In this document: piece by piece, positions 42,694-50,544 of the stretch
Position numbering within the stretch: position 1 is the first letter of the stretch
Layout of the letters: every line of letters starts with the position of its first letter
Origin: Methylomicrobium sp. wino1
Lineage (GTDB): Bacteria; Pseudomonadota; Gammaproteobacteria; Methylococcales; Methylomonadaceae
Assembly (NCBI RefSeq): GCF_003932755.1
Contig: NZ_CP024202.1
Coordinates: 3,410,001-3,474,000 of the forward strand
DNA length: 64,000 bases
Direction of reading: 5' to 3'
Notes under the pieces: model-generated
Told to the model about the DNA's origin: nothing
Seen by the model: the letters and a program-made list of their open reading frames with translations, nothing else
Database searches by the model: none
Position numbers and translations under genes: made by a program

Positions 42694-44949
42694 CCTCTTA
42701 AACACCATCAGCGTGATATCGTCATTAAATACTTCGGTTTGGCAAAATTCTTTGAGCTGTCGAACAATATTATCGATGATGTTTTCCGGCTCGAATTCAG
42801 TGGACTGAGAAAAAATATCCATAAGGCGCTCAGTACCGAAGAAGTCACCATGGGGGTTTTCCGCTTCGGTCAAGCCGTCCGTGTAGAGCAATAAACAATC
42901 GCCTTCGGCCAGTTCGGTTCGTTTTTCCTCGAAATCGACATTTTTACGTACGCCGACTATGAGTCCGTCCGTGTCGAGTTGCTCGCACTGAGTTCGAGCA
43001 CGACTATAAAGTAGAGGTGGCGGGTGTCCGGCATTGGAATACCTTAGGTGGTGAGTTTGCGTATCGTATTGCAGGTAAAATAAGGTGATAAAATAGTCGG
43101 AATGGTTGAGATCGGTAAACAGAAAGTCGTTTAACACATTGAGTGTTTGCGCAGGCGATGCCGGCCAATGCGCTTGTGCCCTAATGGCGCTTCTTGCCGA
43201 AACCATAAATAAAGCGGGTCCCACGGCATGACCTGAGACGTCGGCAATGACCATGTCGAGATGGGTATCGTCACGGTAAAAATAATCGAAATAATCGCCT
43301 CCGACTTGCGTAGCAGGTAAACAAAACCCGGTAATCTTGAACTGATTCGATATAACCGGTGCGGAGGGAAGTAGAGATGCCTGTATGTTCTGAGCAATTC
43401 TCATTTCGTTTTGCGCAATGGCCAAATTGACCTGGGCCATGCGTATTTGACGTTCGGCGGCTTTTCGCCCGGTAATATCATGCACAAATCCGCTGAATTC
43501 GTAAGCATGGCCGATTTTTAGCGGCGCTACACTGAGTTCGATAGGGAATTCGACACCACCTTTACGTAAAGCAACCTGTTCGGTCAGTTTATTTAAAACC
43601 GGGCTTTTACCGGTTTGCAAGAAGGTTTGCAGTTCGTCGTTCAGCGATTTACGAAAGCGCTTAGGTACAATCAATCCGGCGACATTTTGTCCTATTGCTT
43701 CCTCGCGCGACCAGCCGAACATAAGTTCGGCCCGTTGGTTCCAATCGGTAATGATGCCGTAGGAATCCATGATGATGATAGCATTGAGCGCGGTTTCTAT
43801 AATCAACCGTGTTCTTTTCTCGCTTTCTATTAATGCGTCTTCATAATGTTTACGGGCAGTGATGTCCCTGTCCACGCCGCGCCATTTAATCAAATTGCCT
43901 TGTTTGTCGGTAATCGGTAAGCCGGTAGATTCGGCGATTACCTCGTGCCCGTCCTTATGCCGATAATGATTCAGTAGCGAATAGAAAGGTTTATGTACCG
44001 AAGAAAAAGTCTGAAAGCTGGTTTGATCTTGAGGTGTCAACAGCTCCGTATAGTGCTTTCCTAAGACGCCTTCAGGGGTATAGCCGATGATGGTTTCGAC
44101 CGCATTACTGCTATAGATGTAATATCCGTTCGGATCTTGCTCCCACAGCCATTCTCCGGTCATTTCAGCCATTTGCCGGAAACGTTCCTCACTTTCCTTA
44201 AGCGCCGCTTCAAAATGCTTGCGTTCGGTGATATCTTCTTCGACGGCGAGAACGTGGGTAATTTGGCCTTGGCTGTTTTTGATGGTGCTGATGCTTTCAA
44301 ACGCCCAGTAATCTTCACCGTTTTTCTTTTGATTTTTAATTTCTCCCCGCCATTCGCCCCGACTTAGCAGTTGTTGCCACATGTTTAGGTATTGCTCGGC
44401 AGTCGTATCGCCCGACTGCAAAATTTTCGGATTAAAACCGAGTAGCTCTTCCTTAGAGTATCCGGTCATTTCACAGAATTTCGGATTGATGTATTCGATG
44501 CGTCCGGAAGGGTCGGTGATAATGACTGCACTAGCGCTTTGCTCGACTGCTCTGAGCATTAAAATAAGGTTGATGTCGAGCTGAGTTTTTTCACCGAGCT
44601 TTTGAATCAGCAATGCAAATCGGCTTGCATGATCGGCTTCGTTTGAAGCAAGGCGGCATAATGAAATCAATGCGGGAAATGGCGAATCGGTTGCATCTTT
44701 CAGTTCGGCTTGAAAACTGACGCTGGTTTGCTCGAAAGGCATTTTCCCCAGCATTTCTTGCCAAAAATTCGCTGGAGTAGCCGTCGATAACAGTCTATCG
44801 AGGGGTTTGTCGATGAGTTGTTGCGTTTGATAGCCGAAAAGCGCGATTGCGCTTTCGTTGACCGCTTCGATAACCGGTGTCGAAGGTGTCCGGTTTTCAA
44901 TGCTGGCGATGATTAAGCTTAAAACCGGACCGTCGATAAACGAATGCAT
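42679..44949 (-). CDS. Multi-PAS sensor with C-terminal SpoIIE-type (PP2C) phosphatase
   Basis: The 756-residue protein has about four PAS modules in the first 510 residues, with YINPKFCEMTGYSKEELLGF, VEEDITERKHFEAAL, YYIYSSNAVETIIGYTPEGV, RGVDRDITARKHYEDAL and GIITDWNQRAELMFGWSREE, each followed by PAC-type ends. A RsbU/SpoIIE phosphatase domain follows (AQNIQASLLPSAPVISNQF, VGGDYFDYFYRDDTHLDMVI, ADVSGHAVGPALFMV, CLLLYTDGLTEAENPHG). It has no membrane helix. RsbU-type enzymes dephosphorylate anti-sigma antagonists, but no partner-switch genes are in the window. Lies next to the TPR kinase. Confidence 0.92.
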   Translation of the reverse strand: MHSFIDGPVLSLIIASIENRTPSTPVIEAVNESAIALFGYQTQQLIDKPLDRLLSTATPANFWQEMLGKMPFEQTSVSFQAELKDATDSPFPALISLCRLASNEADHASRFALLIQKLGEKTQLDINLILMLRAVEQSASAVIITDPSGRIEYINPKFCEMTGYSKEELLGFNPKILQSGDTTAEQYLNMWQQLLSRGEWRGEIKNQKKNGEDYWAFESISTIKNSQGQITHVLAVEEDITERKHFEAALKESEERFRQMAEMTGEWLWEQDPNGYYIYSSNAVETIIGYTPEGVLGKHYTELLTPQDQTSFQTFSSVHKPFYSLLNHYRHKDGHEVIAESTGLPITDKQGNLIKWRGVDRDITARKHYEDALIESEKRTRLIIETALNAIIIMDSYGIITDWNQRAELMFGWSREEAIGQNVAGLIVPKRFRKSLNDELQTFLQTGKSPVLNKLTEQVALRKGGVEFPIELSVAPLKIGHAYEFSGFVHDITGRKAAERQIRMAQVNLAIAQNEMRIAQNIQASLLPSAPVISNQFKITGFCLPATQVGGDYFDYFYRDDTHLDMVIADVSGHAVGPALFMVSARSAIRAQAHWPASPAQTLNVLNDFLFTDLNHSDYFITLFYLQYDTQTHHLRYSNAGHPPPLLYSRARTQCEQLDTDGLIVGVRKNVDFEEKRTELAEGDCLLLYTDGLTEAENPHGDFFGTERLMDIFSQSTEFEPENIIDNIVRQLKEFCQTEVFNDDITLMVFKRVNSE

Positions 44950-45009
44950 GTTAATCGGTTTACATTGGAGTTTGAATCAAAAGAGTAGGGAGCAGTGGTC
45001 GATTAAAGC

Positions 45010-46023
45010 TTAAAAAAACTGTGGATTATCCGCGACAAAGCCATGTACCTTCGATTTAGGCTTAAAGTCCGGGGCTATCCAAGGTTGAATATCTTCATCG
45101 ACTAAGTATTCCGCCAGCCATTGTGCTTGTCCGCGTATCGGCAGAATAAAGGCATATAGTTTACCGTTTGGTAGTTCGGCGACGTCGCCGATCGCAAAGA
45201 TGGACGGATCGGTAGTTTGCATGAATGAATTCACCTTTATTCCTCGGTTGACAGTCAGTCCCGCTGAGGCAGCAAGTTCAGTTCGCGGCTTGAATCCGCA
45301 AGAGACTAAAGCTGCATCAAATTTACCGCCGTTATTGGAATTAACAAGTATTTCGTCGCCTTTCTTGTCAATGCCGGCGACAGATTGGTTGAATAAAACG
45401 TTAACTCCGCTATCTTTCAATATTTTAAGTAGTTTTGCCGAGTCGTCATTGCTTAATTGCCGCTCCATCAAGCGATCCATGACATGAAACAGGCTGACTT
45501 TATCGCCCGAAACGGCTAAATCCGATGCCACTTCGCAACCGATTAGGCCGCCGCCGATAATCGCCCAATGAGGCGGTTTGTTCTTGTCCAACAACGTTTG
45601 GCGTATCTGACGTAATTCTTTGAGGTCGGCAAGGCTGTTTAGTAGATGAAAATTATTGCGATCGGCCATTAAGGTCGGTGGGATGAAGGCTGCTGAACCT
45701 TGGGCTAAAACCAGAATATCATAGCCTATTGTTGTTTTTATTGACCCTGCAGTCAGATTGACGATTTTATGGGGGCGATCGATAACTTCCGCTTCGGTCT
45801 CAGTCAGAATTTCAATCCCCTTTTTGCAGATAGTCTCAAAAGTTTTGAGAATGATGGATTGTTCTATACCCTCCTTGCTAAAGCCGTGAGAAAGCAACGG
45901 ACGAGAATAAAAGCCGTCGCTTTCCCGTGTTACCACGGTGATACGAACGTCCGGGTTTAAAGTATGTAGTTTTTCGGCAAACGTTATGCCGGCAAATCCC
46001 GATCCGATTATCACGACTTTCAT
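45010..46023 (-). CDS. FAD-dependent rubredoxin reductase
   Basis: NAD(P)H-dependent flavoenzyme that probably reduces the neighbouring rubredoxin. The 337-residue sequence has the FAD-binding GxGxxG (VVIGSGFAGITFAEKLH) at the N-terminus, the second nucleotide site AIIGGGLIGCEVASDLAVSG near residue 154, and the conserved FAD-closing motif IFAIGDVAELPNG near 280. It lacks redox-active CxxC. Position 9 bp downstream of a rubredoxin gene supports the assignment over generic NADH oxidase. Normal start ATG at 46023. Confidence 0.9.
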   Translation of the reverse strand: MKVVIIGSGFAGITFAEKLHTLNPDVRITVVTRESDGFYSRPLLSHGFSKEGIEQSIILKTFETICKKGIEILTETEAEVIDRPHKIVNLTAGSIKTTIGYDILVLAQGSAAFIPPTLMADRNNFHLLNSLADLKELRQIRQTLLDKNKPPHWAIIGGGLIGCEVASDLAVSGDKVSLFHVMDRLMERQLSNDDSAKLLKILKDSGVNVLFNQSVAGIDKKGDEILVNSNNGGKFDAALVSCGFKPRTELAASAGLTVNRGIKVNSFMQTTDPSIFAIGDVAELPNGKLYAFILPIRGQAQWLAEYLVDEDIQPWIAPDFKPKSKVHGFVADNPQFF

Positions 46024-46031
46024 GGCAATAT

Positions 46032-46199
46032 TTAGAGGGGTTCGAAAGCGCTTTTTTCAGCTCCGCACTCGGGGCAAACCCAGTCATTAGGAATGTCTTC
46101 CCAACGAGTGCCTGGGGCGATTCCGCTATCCGGATCGCCTAATTGCTCGTCGTAAATATGTCCGCATTCTAAACATTGGTATTTTTTATAATCAGCCAT
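46032..46199 (-). CDS. rubA: Rubredoxin
   Basis: Small iron protein for one-electron transfer. The 55-residue product, [20 protein letters not shown] on, has the two iron knuckles CLECGH and CPECGA, the spacer [20 protein letters not shown] and the end KSAFEPL; all four cysteines are present. It lies directly upstream of the reductase on the same strand. It could serve an alkane-type hydroxylase, peroxide defence or another oxidoreductase; none of these is in the window. Confidence 0.97.
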   Translation of the reverse strand: MADYKKYQCLECGHIYDEQLGDPDSGIAPGTRWEDIPNDWVCPECGAEKSAFEPL

Positions 46200-46325
46200 G
46201 AAGTCACCTTAATTAAAAGTGGAAGAAATATTCGTACCAAAAACAATTTTCTACAAAAAACCGGTTGTGATTTATTTATAACTCAATTAGCTAAGCCAAG
46301 GCAAACATGAGTTTTAACGTAACAG

Positions 46326-46676
46326 TCAAGCCAAGGTATCCAGTTCAAGCCTTTCGAGAATCATTTCGCTGCCGGCAGTAAGCCGAGTTTCCCGGCTTTG
46401 GCAGACTGGGCAATAGAGCCGGTTAGCCGGTACCTCCGATTCGATGCCGCACTGTTCACAGATAATTTGCGCCGCTTGTTGTTCAATAATCAAAATGGCA
46501 TCATCGGCTATGGTATCGACGCGATTGATTTCAAAAGCGCTTTGCAACAATAAGGGCTCTACACCCGATAAAACACCGATTTTAACCGTGATGCTGGCAA
46601 CTTTTGTCGCTTGATGTTGCTGGGCCAGACTTTTCACTTGATCCAATAAATCCTCGCATAGCGAGAGCTCATGCAT
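46326..46676 (-). CDS. hypA: Hydrogenase nickel-insertion protein HypA
   Basis: Delivers nickel with HypB to the large subunit of [NiFe]-hydrogenase. The 116-residue sequence begins MHELSLCEDLLDQVK, keeping the His2-Glu3 nickel site, and has a zinc finger from CEQCG to CPVCQS. It overlaps hypC by 8 bp (start 46676) and is the last gene of hupE-hypC-hypA. Confidence 0.95.
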   Translation of the reverse strand: MHELSLCEDLLDQVKSLAQQHQATKVASITVKIGVLSGVEPLLLQSAFEINRVDTIADDAILIIEQQAAQIICEQCGIESEVPANRLYCPVCQSRETRLTAGSEMILERLELDTLA

Positions 46677-46905
46677 GCTCCGTATCCTCGGTCAGCATTT
46701 GATCGAGTAATTCCCAGGTCGAACGAGCCTCTTCCTCACTGATTTTCTGGATTGCATAGCCGACATGGATGAGAACATAATCGCCGATAGCTATCGGTTC
46801 ATCCTGCAGTAAAAACAAACTGACTTCTCGTTCGATGCCTTTGGTCGAACAGACAGCGCGACTACCGTTTATAGAGGCGATTTGCATAGGAATGGCAAGA
46901 CACAT
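46669..46905 (-). CDS. hypC: Hydrogenase assembly chaperone HypC
   Basis: Carries the Fe(CN)2CO precursor with HypD. The 78-residue protein opens MCLAIPMQIASING, with the functional Cys2, and contains DYVLIHVGYAIQKISEEEA, the family core. It is 21 bp downstream of hupE and overlaps hypA. Confidence 0.96.
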   Translation of the reverse strand: MCLAIPMQIASINGSRAVCSTKGIEREVSLFLLQDEPIAIGDYVLIHVGYAIQKISEEEARSTWELLDQMLTEDTEHA

Positions 46906-46926
46906 GAGAACTCCCGAAATGAGTTT

Positions 46927-47517
46927 TTAGATTGTGACAGTCGTTAGATAGAGTCCTGCGACCGCAATTGCTAGACCTCCGGCTCGAGTCAGCCAAAGCT
47001 GGCGTTTAATTAGCACGGCCATCGTAATGCCGAACGCATGGGCCAGTGAGGTCGCGGCAATGAAACCGGTGCCGTAAAATAAAGGCGATGAGGCTTGCGG
47101 CATTTCCAATCCGTGCGCGTAGCCATGAACGCTTGCGAATAAACCGGCGATCAGCATACCGGTGGCGATGGGTAAACGCACTGAAAACATTAATATAATA
47201 CCTAAAAACAATACCGTTGCAGCAATGGCTAATTCCAATAAAGGTAGGACCGGTGGTCCATACGAGGCCAATAATGCCGCAAGGCTCATCGTGCCGACAA
47301 AAGCAGCCGGCAAGTGCCAGAGTGCTTTATGACCCAATTGTACGGCCCAAATGCCAATTGCCAGCATCGCCAGCAAATGATCGATGCCTATGAACGGATG
47401 GATGAATCCTTCGGCAAAACCCGCGCCTTCTACGCCGAAAGTATGGGCCTGAGCCGCCGTTCCATATGCGGCAAACGCGGCGATTCCGATAATTGTATTG
47501 ACTGGCTTTCTATTCAT
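46927..47517 (-). CDS. hupE: HupE/UreJ-type nickel transport protein
   Basis: Membrane protein of the HupE/UreJ family, thought to supply nickel. After a signal-like start (IIGIAAFAAYGTAAQAHTFG) it has FIHPFIGIDHLLAMLAIGIW, the conserved HPxxGxDH metal motif, then five further helices (AAFVGTMSLAALLASYG, ATVLFLGIILMFSV, GMLIAGLFASVHGYAHGLE, GTGFIAATSLAHAFGITMAV, GGLAIAVAGLYL). First gene of the hupE-hypC-hypA unit. The 490-bp region upstream of it holds a repeat element. Confidence 0.92.
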   Translation of the reverse strand: MNRKPVNTIIGIAAFAAYGTAAQAHTFGVEGAGFAEGFIHPFIGIDHLLAMLAIGIWAVQLGHKALWHLPAAFVGTMSLAALLASYGPPVLPLLELAIAATVLFLGIILMFSVRLPIATGMLIAGLFASVHGYAHGLEMPQASSPLFYGTGFIAATSLAHAFGITMAVLIKRQLWLTRAGGLAIAVAGLYLTTVTI

Positions 47518-47607
47518 TTCACACCTTTTCTGCTAATTTGAGGATAAAACATCGTTGTTTTAGTGAAAAAACCGGCTAAACGCTACAGGACAATAGATTT
47601 TATAACA

Positions 47608-47906
47608 TGCTACTCCCTTTATACTCAAAAAATGGCTAACTTTATGAAGGTAAGGGATGTGTCCAGCGAGGTTGTCGGCGGCAGGGCAGATTTTTGCTCC
47701 ATGCAAAATCTGCATTTACGCCCTCCCTGGCGTTCGAGCCACCGACAAGCCCCCATGGATGGGTTTACCCAGCACCTAAATTCCATAGGTCATTGGTAAT
47801 GATTCAATATCATGGCTAATTTAGGTGCTGGGTGAACGGCGGTCCACGATAGACACATCCCATACCTTTTATTTTTAGACGGTTTTTCGATCAAAAGGGA
47901 GTAGTA
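47608..47906. repeat. Composite palindromic repeat between hupE and hypE
   Basis: Three nested inverted pairs: ctactcccttt (47610-47620) with aaagggagtag (47894-47904); ggtaagggatgtgtc (47649-47663) with gacacatcccatacc (47852-47866), one mismatch; and a 65-bp palindrome at 47768-47832. The stretch gtcggcggcagggcag plus the following gatttttgctccatgc is the reverse complement of part of the 49060 element. The rest of 47518-48008 holds no gene and must contain the divergent hupE and hypE promoters. Confidence 0.7.
47768..47832. mobile_element. 65-bp palindromic unit, second copy
   Basis: The ends cccagcacctaaatt and aatttaggtgctggg bound exactly 65 bp, the same length as at 6177 and 49261. 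Flanking bases are ttta on the left and tgaa on the right, so no target duplication is visible at this copy. Confidence 0.75.
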
Positions 47907-48008
47907 TCTTGGCGGCAAAAGCTGTTAATAGAGTCGTGATTGTTGAATGGCTTTACGACTTACGCATGCTGAAAAACACCACCACCTAAGAGTTTTACGA
48001 TAGTCATC

Positions 48009-49034
48009 ATGATAACAGAACATTCATTTTCCGATACCTACATTACGCTTGCACATGGTAATGGCGGACGTTTCATGCGCGAATTAATCGAGCATTTATT
48101 CGCCAAATATCTCGATAATGCCTGGCTTGATACCCGTGCCGATGCGGCCGCCATGCCTTTCGACGAATCGGATGGTGAGTTGATGATCACGACGGACGGA
48201 TTTACGGTCGATCCATTAGAATTTCCCGGCGGTAATATCGGTAGCTTGGCTATCCATGGAACCGTGAACGATTTAGCGGTGGCAGGAGCAACGCCGCGTT
48301 ACCTGAGTCTCAATGCATTTATCGAAGAAGGCTTGGAGATAGCCGTGCTTGATCGGCTTATTCGCAGTATGGCTGAAGCTTGCCGAGAATGCGGTGTTGA
48401 TATCGTAGCAGGCGATACTAAAGTTTTACGCCGGGGACAGGGTGGCGGCGTTTATTTTGCCGTTACCGGTGTCGGAAAACGCCGCCGTTCGGTCAATCTG
48501 GGTATTGATAATATTCAGGCCGGCGACTGCATTTTGCTTAGCGGAACTGCCGGCGATCATGGTTGTGCCGTGTTGTTGGCACGCGAGCAATTCGGCTTGA
48601 GCGGAACGTTACAATCCGACGCGGCGAGTGTGTTCCCGGTGACTCGTGCGTTGCTGGATCTGCCCGGGTTACGATTCATGCGCGATCCGACCAGAGGTGG
48701 AATTGCGACTGTTGCGCACGAAATTGCTTCGGCTATCACCGGCACGGTTAAACTGGTTGAAACAGTGATACCGGTTAACGAGCAAGTCAAAACCGTTGCC
48801 GAAATCCTAGGTTACGACCCTTATTATTTGGCCTGCGAAGGGCGGGTGGTGGCTGTAGTGAGTGCCGGCGATGCCGAAGAAGCGCTTAAGCGAATGCGCG
48901 GCGCGGGCTGTAGTGAAGCGGCGATTATCGGCGAAGTTCAAGCCGGGAGAACCCAGGTGATTTTGGAGACGGCATTAGGCGGAGAACGGATATTGGAGGA
49001 GCTTGAAGATGACCCGTTGCCGCGGATATGTTAG
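48009..49034 (+). CDS. hypE: Hydrogenase maturation protein HypE
   Basis: Dehydrates the carbamoyl group made by HypF on its own C-terminal cysteine to give thiocyanate, the CN source for the Fe site. The 341-residue sequence has an AIRS/PurM-like fold (LAHGNGGRFMRELIEHLF, TTDGFTVDPLEFPGGNIGSL, VAGDTKVLRRGQGGGVYFAV, MRDPTRGGIATVAHEIASA) and ends PRIC, with the functional terminal Cys. It is alone on the plus strand, split from the hypBDF block by the transporter genes and from hupE by a repeat. Confidence 0.96.
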   Translation: MITEHSFSDTYITLAHGNGGRFMRELIEHLFAKYLDNAWLDTRADAAAMPFDESDGELMITTDGFTVDPLEFPGGNIGSLAIHGTVNDLAVAGATPRYLSLNAFIEEGLEIAVLDRLIRSMAEACRECGVDIVAGDTKVLRRGQGGGVYFAVTGVGKRRRSVNLGIDNIQAGDCILLSGTAGDHGCAVLLAREQFGLSGTLQSDAASVFPVTRALLDLPGLRFMRDPTRGGIATVAHEIASAITGTVKLVETVIPVNEQVKTVAEILGYDPYYLACEGRVVAVVSAGDAEEALKRMRGAGCSEAAIIGEVQAGRTQVILETALGGERILEELEDDPLPRIC

Positions 49035-49059
49035 GTCTTCGAGCTGTCAAACATACCTT

Positions 49060-49572
49060 AGGAATATGCACAAAATAACTTATACAAGCAGTAGGTTTTT
49101 GGCGGTTTGATGACTCGCTTGACAGGACGCCGTGAACCCAGCACCTTAATTATCTAAGATAGTTAACCATAACGTTCATGAAGGCCTAGCCATCGCCACG
49201 GCAAATGAAAGTTCTCTGGTGGCGGAGGGTGCGGCCACTCGCCCGACAGGACGCAGTGAACCCAGCACCTAAATTCCATAGGTCTTTGGCAATGATTCAA
49301 AATCATGGCTTATTTAGGTGCTGGGTGAATACGTCCGTGTAGGCTCGACGGCGGAATCTGATTGCCATGGATGGCATGAATGCAGATTTTGCAGGAGCAA
49401 AAATCTGCCCTGCCGCCGATGCCTGCCGGTCGAGCAACCGCACCCTCTTCGGAGCCGGCATTTTCTCTGCCGAGCTTCGTATATCGAAAAATTAGATATA
49501 AAGAGTCCAAATCTACGAACTTTCACAGTAACCAATGGGCTATGGAATTTAGGCGCTGGGTGAATACGTCCT
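49060..49572. repeat. Composite MITE-like element, copy D, with nested inserts
   Basis: The left arm (aggaatatgcacaaaataac, 49060 on) matches copy C. The core ctcgcttgacaggacgccgt runs into gaacccagcacctt, the first arm of a broken 65-bp unit. A second core copy (49242 on) carries an intact 65-bp unit at 49261-49325. At the centre, where other copies read gacggcggc...gccgcc, a further insert of about 55 bp appears (49353-49407, atctgattgcc to aaatctgccc). A lone right arm of a 65-bp unit ends near 49560. No clear outer right arm was found. Fills most of 49035-49700; no gene seen. Confidence 0.65.
49261..49325. mobile_element. 65-bp palindromic unit, third copy, flanked by TGAA
   Basis: The ends cccagcacctaaatt and atttaggtgctggg bound 65 bp. 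tgaa lies immediately to the left (49257-49260) and right (49326-49329), the same target context (gtgaa / tgaatacgtcc) as the copy at 6177. Between arms it resembles the 47768 copy closely (ccataggt, ttggcaatgattcaa). Confidence 0.75.
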
Positions 49573-49700
49573 TATTTACTCAACGAAATAAAAGATGAAT
49601 CGTTTTGGTTATGAGTCGTAGTGATGATAGGTTTCAAAGATCGTAACGTGAAACGTTTCGATCACTTAATCCCGAAATATACCGGCCAGTCGCGCAAAAT

Positions 49701-50375
49701 TTAAGTATTTTTGCCGTTTTCCAACAAATATCCCAACCCTCTTATAGTTCTGATATTGACTTCGAAAGGCTTTAGACGTTTACGTAAACGGTGTATATAG
49801 ACTTCTATGGCATTATCACCTAGTTCATCTCCGCCGGTCGATAAACGCTGAGCGATTTTATCCTTACTGACTACGTATCCGGCTTGAAGCATAAGTGTTT
49901 CAATCACACCGTATTCGCGCTGAAACAAAATCAACGGATCTCCATCAACCAAAACTTGATGTTCAAGGGTGTCGAGGGTTAGCCTGCCAACCACGATATC
50001 CTTACTGAAACCGCAGTAACTCCGGCGAATGAGGGCATGGATGCGTGATTCCAATTCCCGGCAATCGAATGGTTTCACCATGTAATCATCCGCACCGCGC
50101 TTAAGCCCGTCTATTCTGTCGTTCAATCCGTCTCGAGCCGTTAAAATCAATATGGGGACCGTATCTTTGCGCATTCTCAATTTCCATAAGATTTCGCTGC
50201 CGTCCATATCGGGCAATCCTAGATCCAGTATCAATAGGTCAAAGTCTTGCGCGAGCAAAGCGCCTTCCGCATAGCTACCGTTCGGTGCACAGGTGACATT
50301 ATAGCCGGATTGGGACAGGGTATAAGCCAACCCATCCGCAAGCACGGCATCATCTTCTACGAGTAAGATTTTCAT
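49701..50375 (-). CDS. OmpR-family response regulator (orphan)
   Basis: From ATG 50375 the 224-residue protein is a complete receiver (MKILLVEDDAVLADGLAYTL; phospho-acceptor Asp in LLILDLGLPDMDG; ILTARDG; KPFDCRELESRI) followed by a winged-helix DNA-binding domain (VVGRLTLDTLEHQVLVDG, REYGVIETLML, VEVYIHRLRKRL-like VYIHRLRKRLKPFEV, IRTIRGLGYLLE). It is of the QseB/PmrA type. An upstream in-frame start (50447) adds residues with no domain. No histidine kinase gene is adjacent. It follows the SulP-USP gene by 169 bp on the same strand and may be in its operon. Confidence 0.92.
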   Translation of the reverse strand: MKILLVEDDAVLADGLAYTLSQSGYNVTCAPNGSYAEGALLAQDFDLLILDLGLPDMDGSEILWKLRMRKDTVPILILTARDGLNDRIDGLKRGADDYMVKPFDCRELESRIHALIRRSYCGFSKDIVVGRLTLDTLEHQVLVDGDPLILFQREYGVIETLMLQAGYVVSKDKIAQRLSTGGDELGDNAIEVYIHRLRKRLKPFEVNIRTIRGLGYLLENGKNT

Positions 50376-50544
50376 GGTTTTAAACGCGCTGAAAATTTGA
50401 TTACATTGTTTCCTAGATTGCTCGCTAATGAGCCAACAGGTTTTCATTTTTTGTCGTTCGTTCTTTCTTTCTCGGATTAAGCGTCGTTACAGGGCTAATT
50501 CCCCGTCATTTCCGGGGGATTAGCCATCATTTATTGTTTCTCCT

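Noticed and set aside
47563-47799. Plus-strand frame between hupE and hypE
   Set aside because: Covers the composite repeat; no ribosome-binding site or conserved sequence.
48557-48790. Minus-strand frame inside hypE
   Set aside because: It is a shadow of hypE, which has full-length family motifs on the plus strand.
49310-49598. Several overlapping frames on both strands after hypE
   Set aside because: They arise from the palindromic repeats; the two strands give mirror-like low-complexity peptides.
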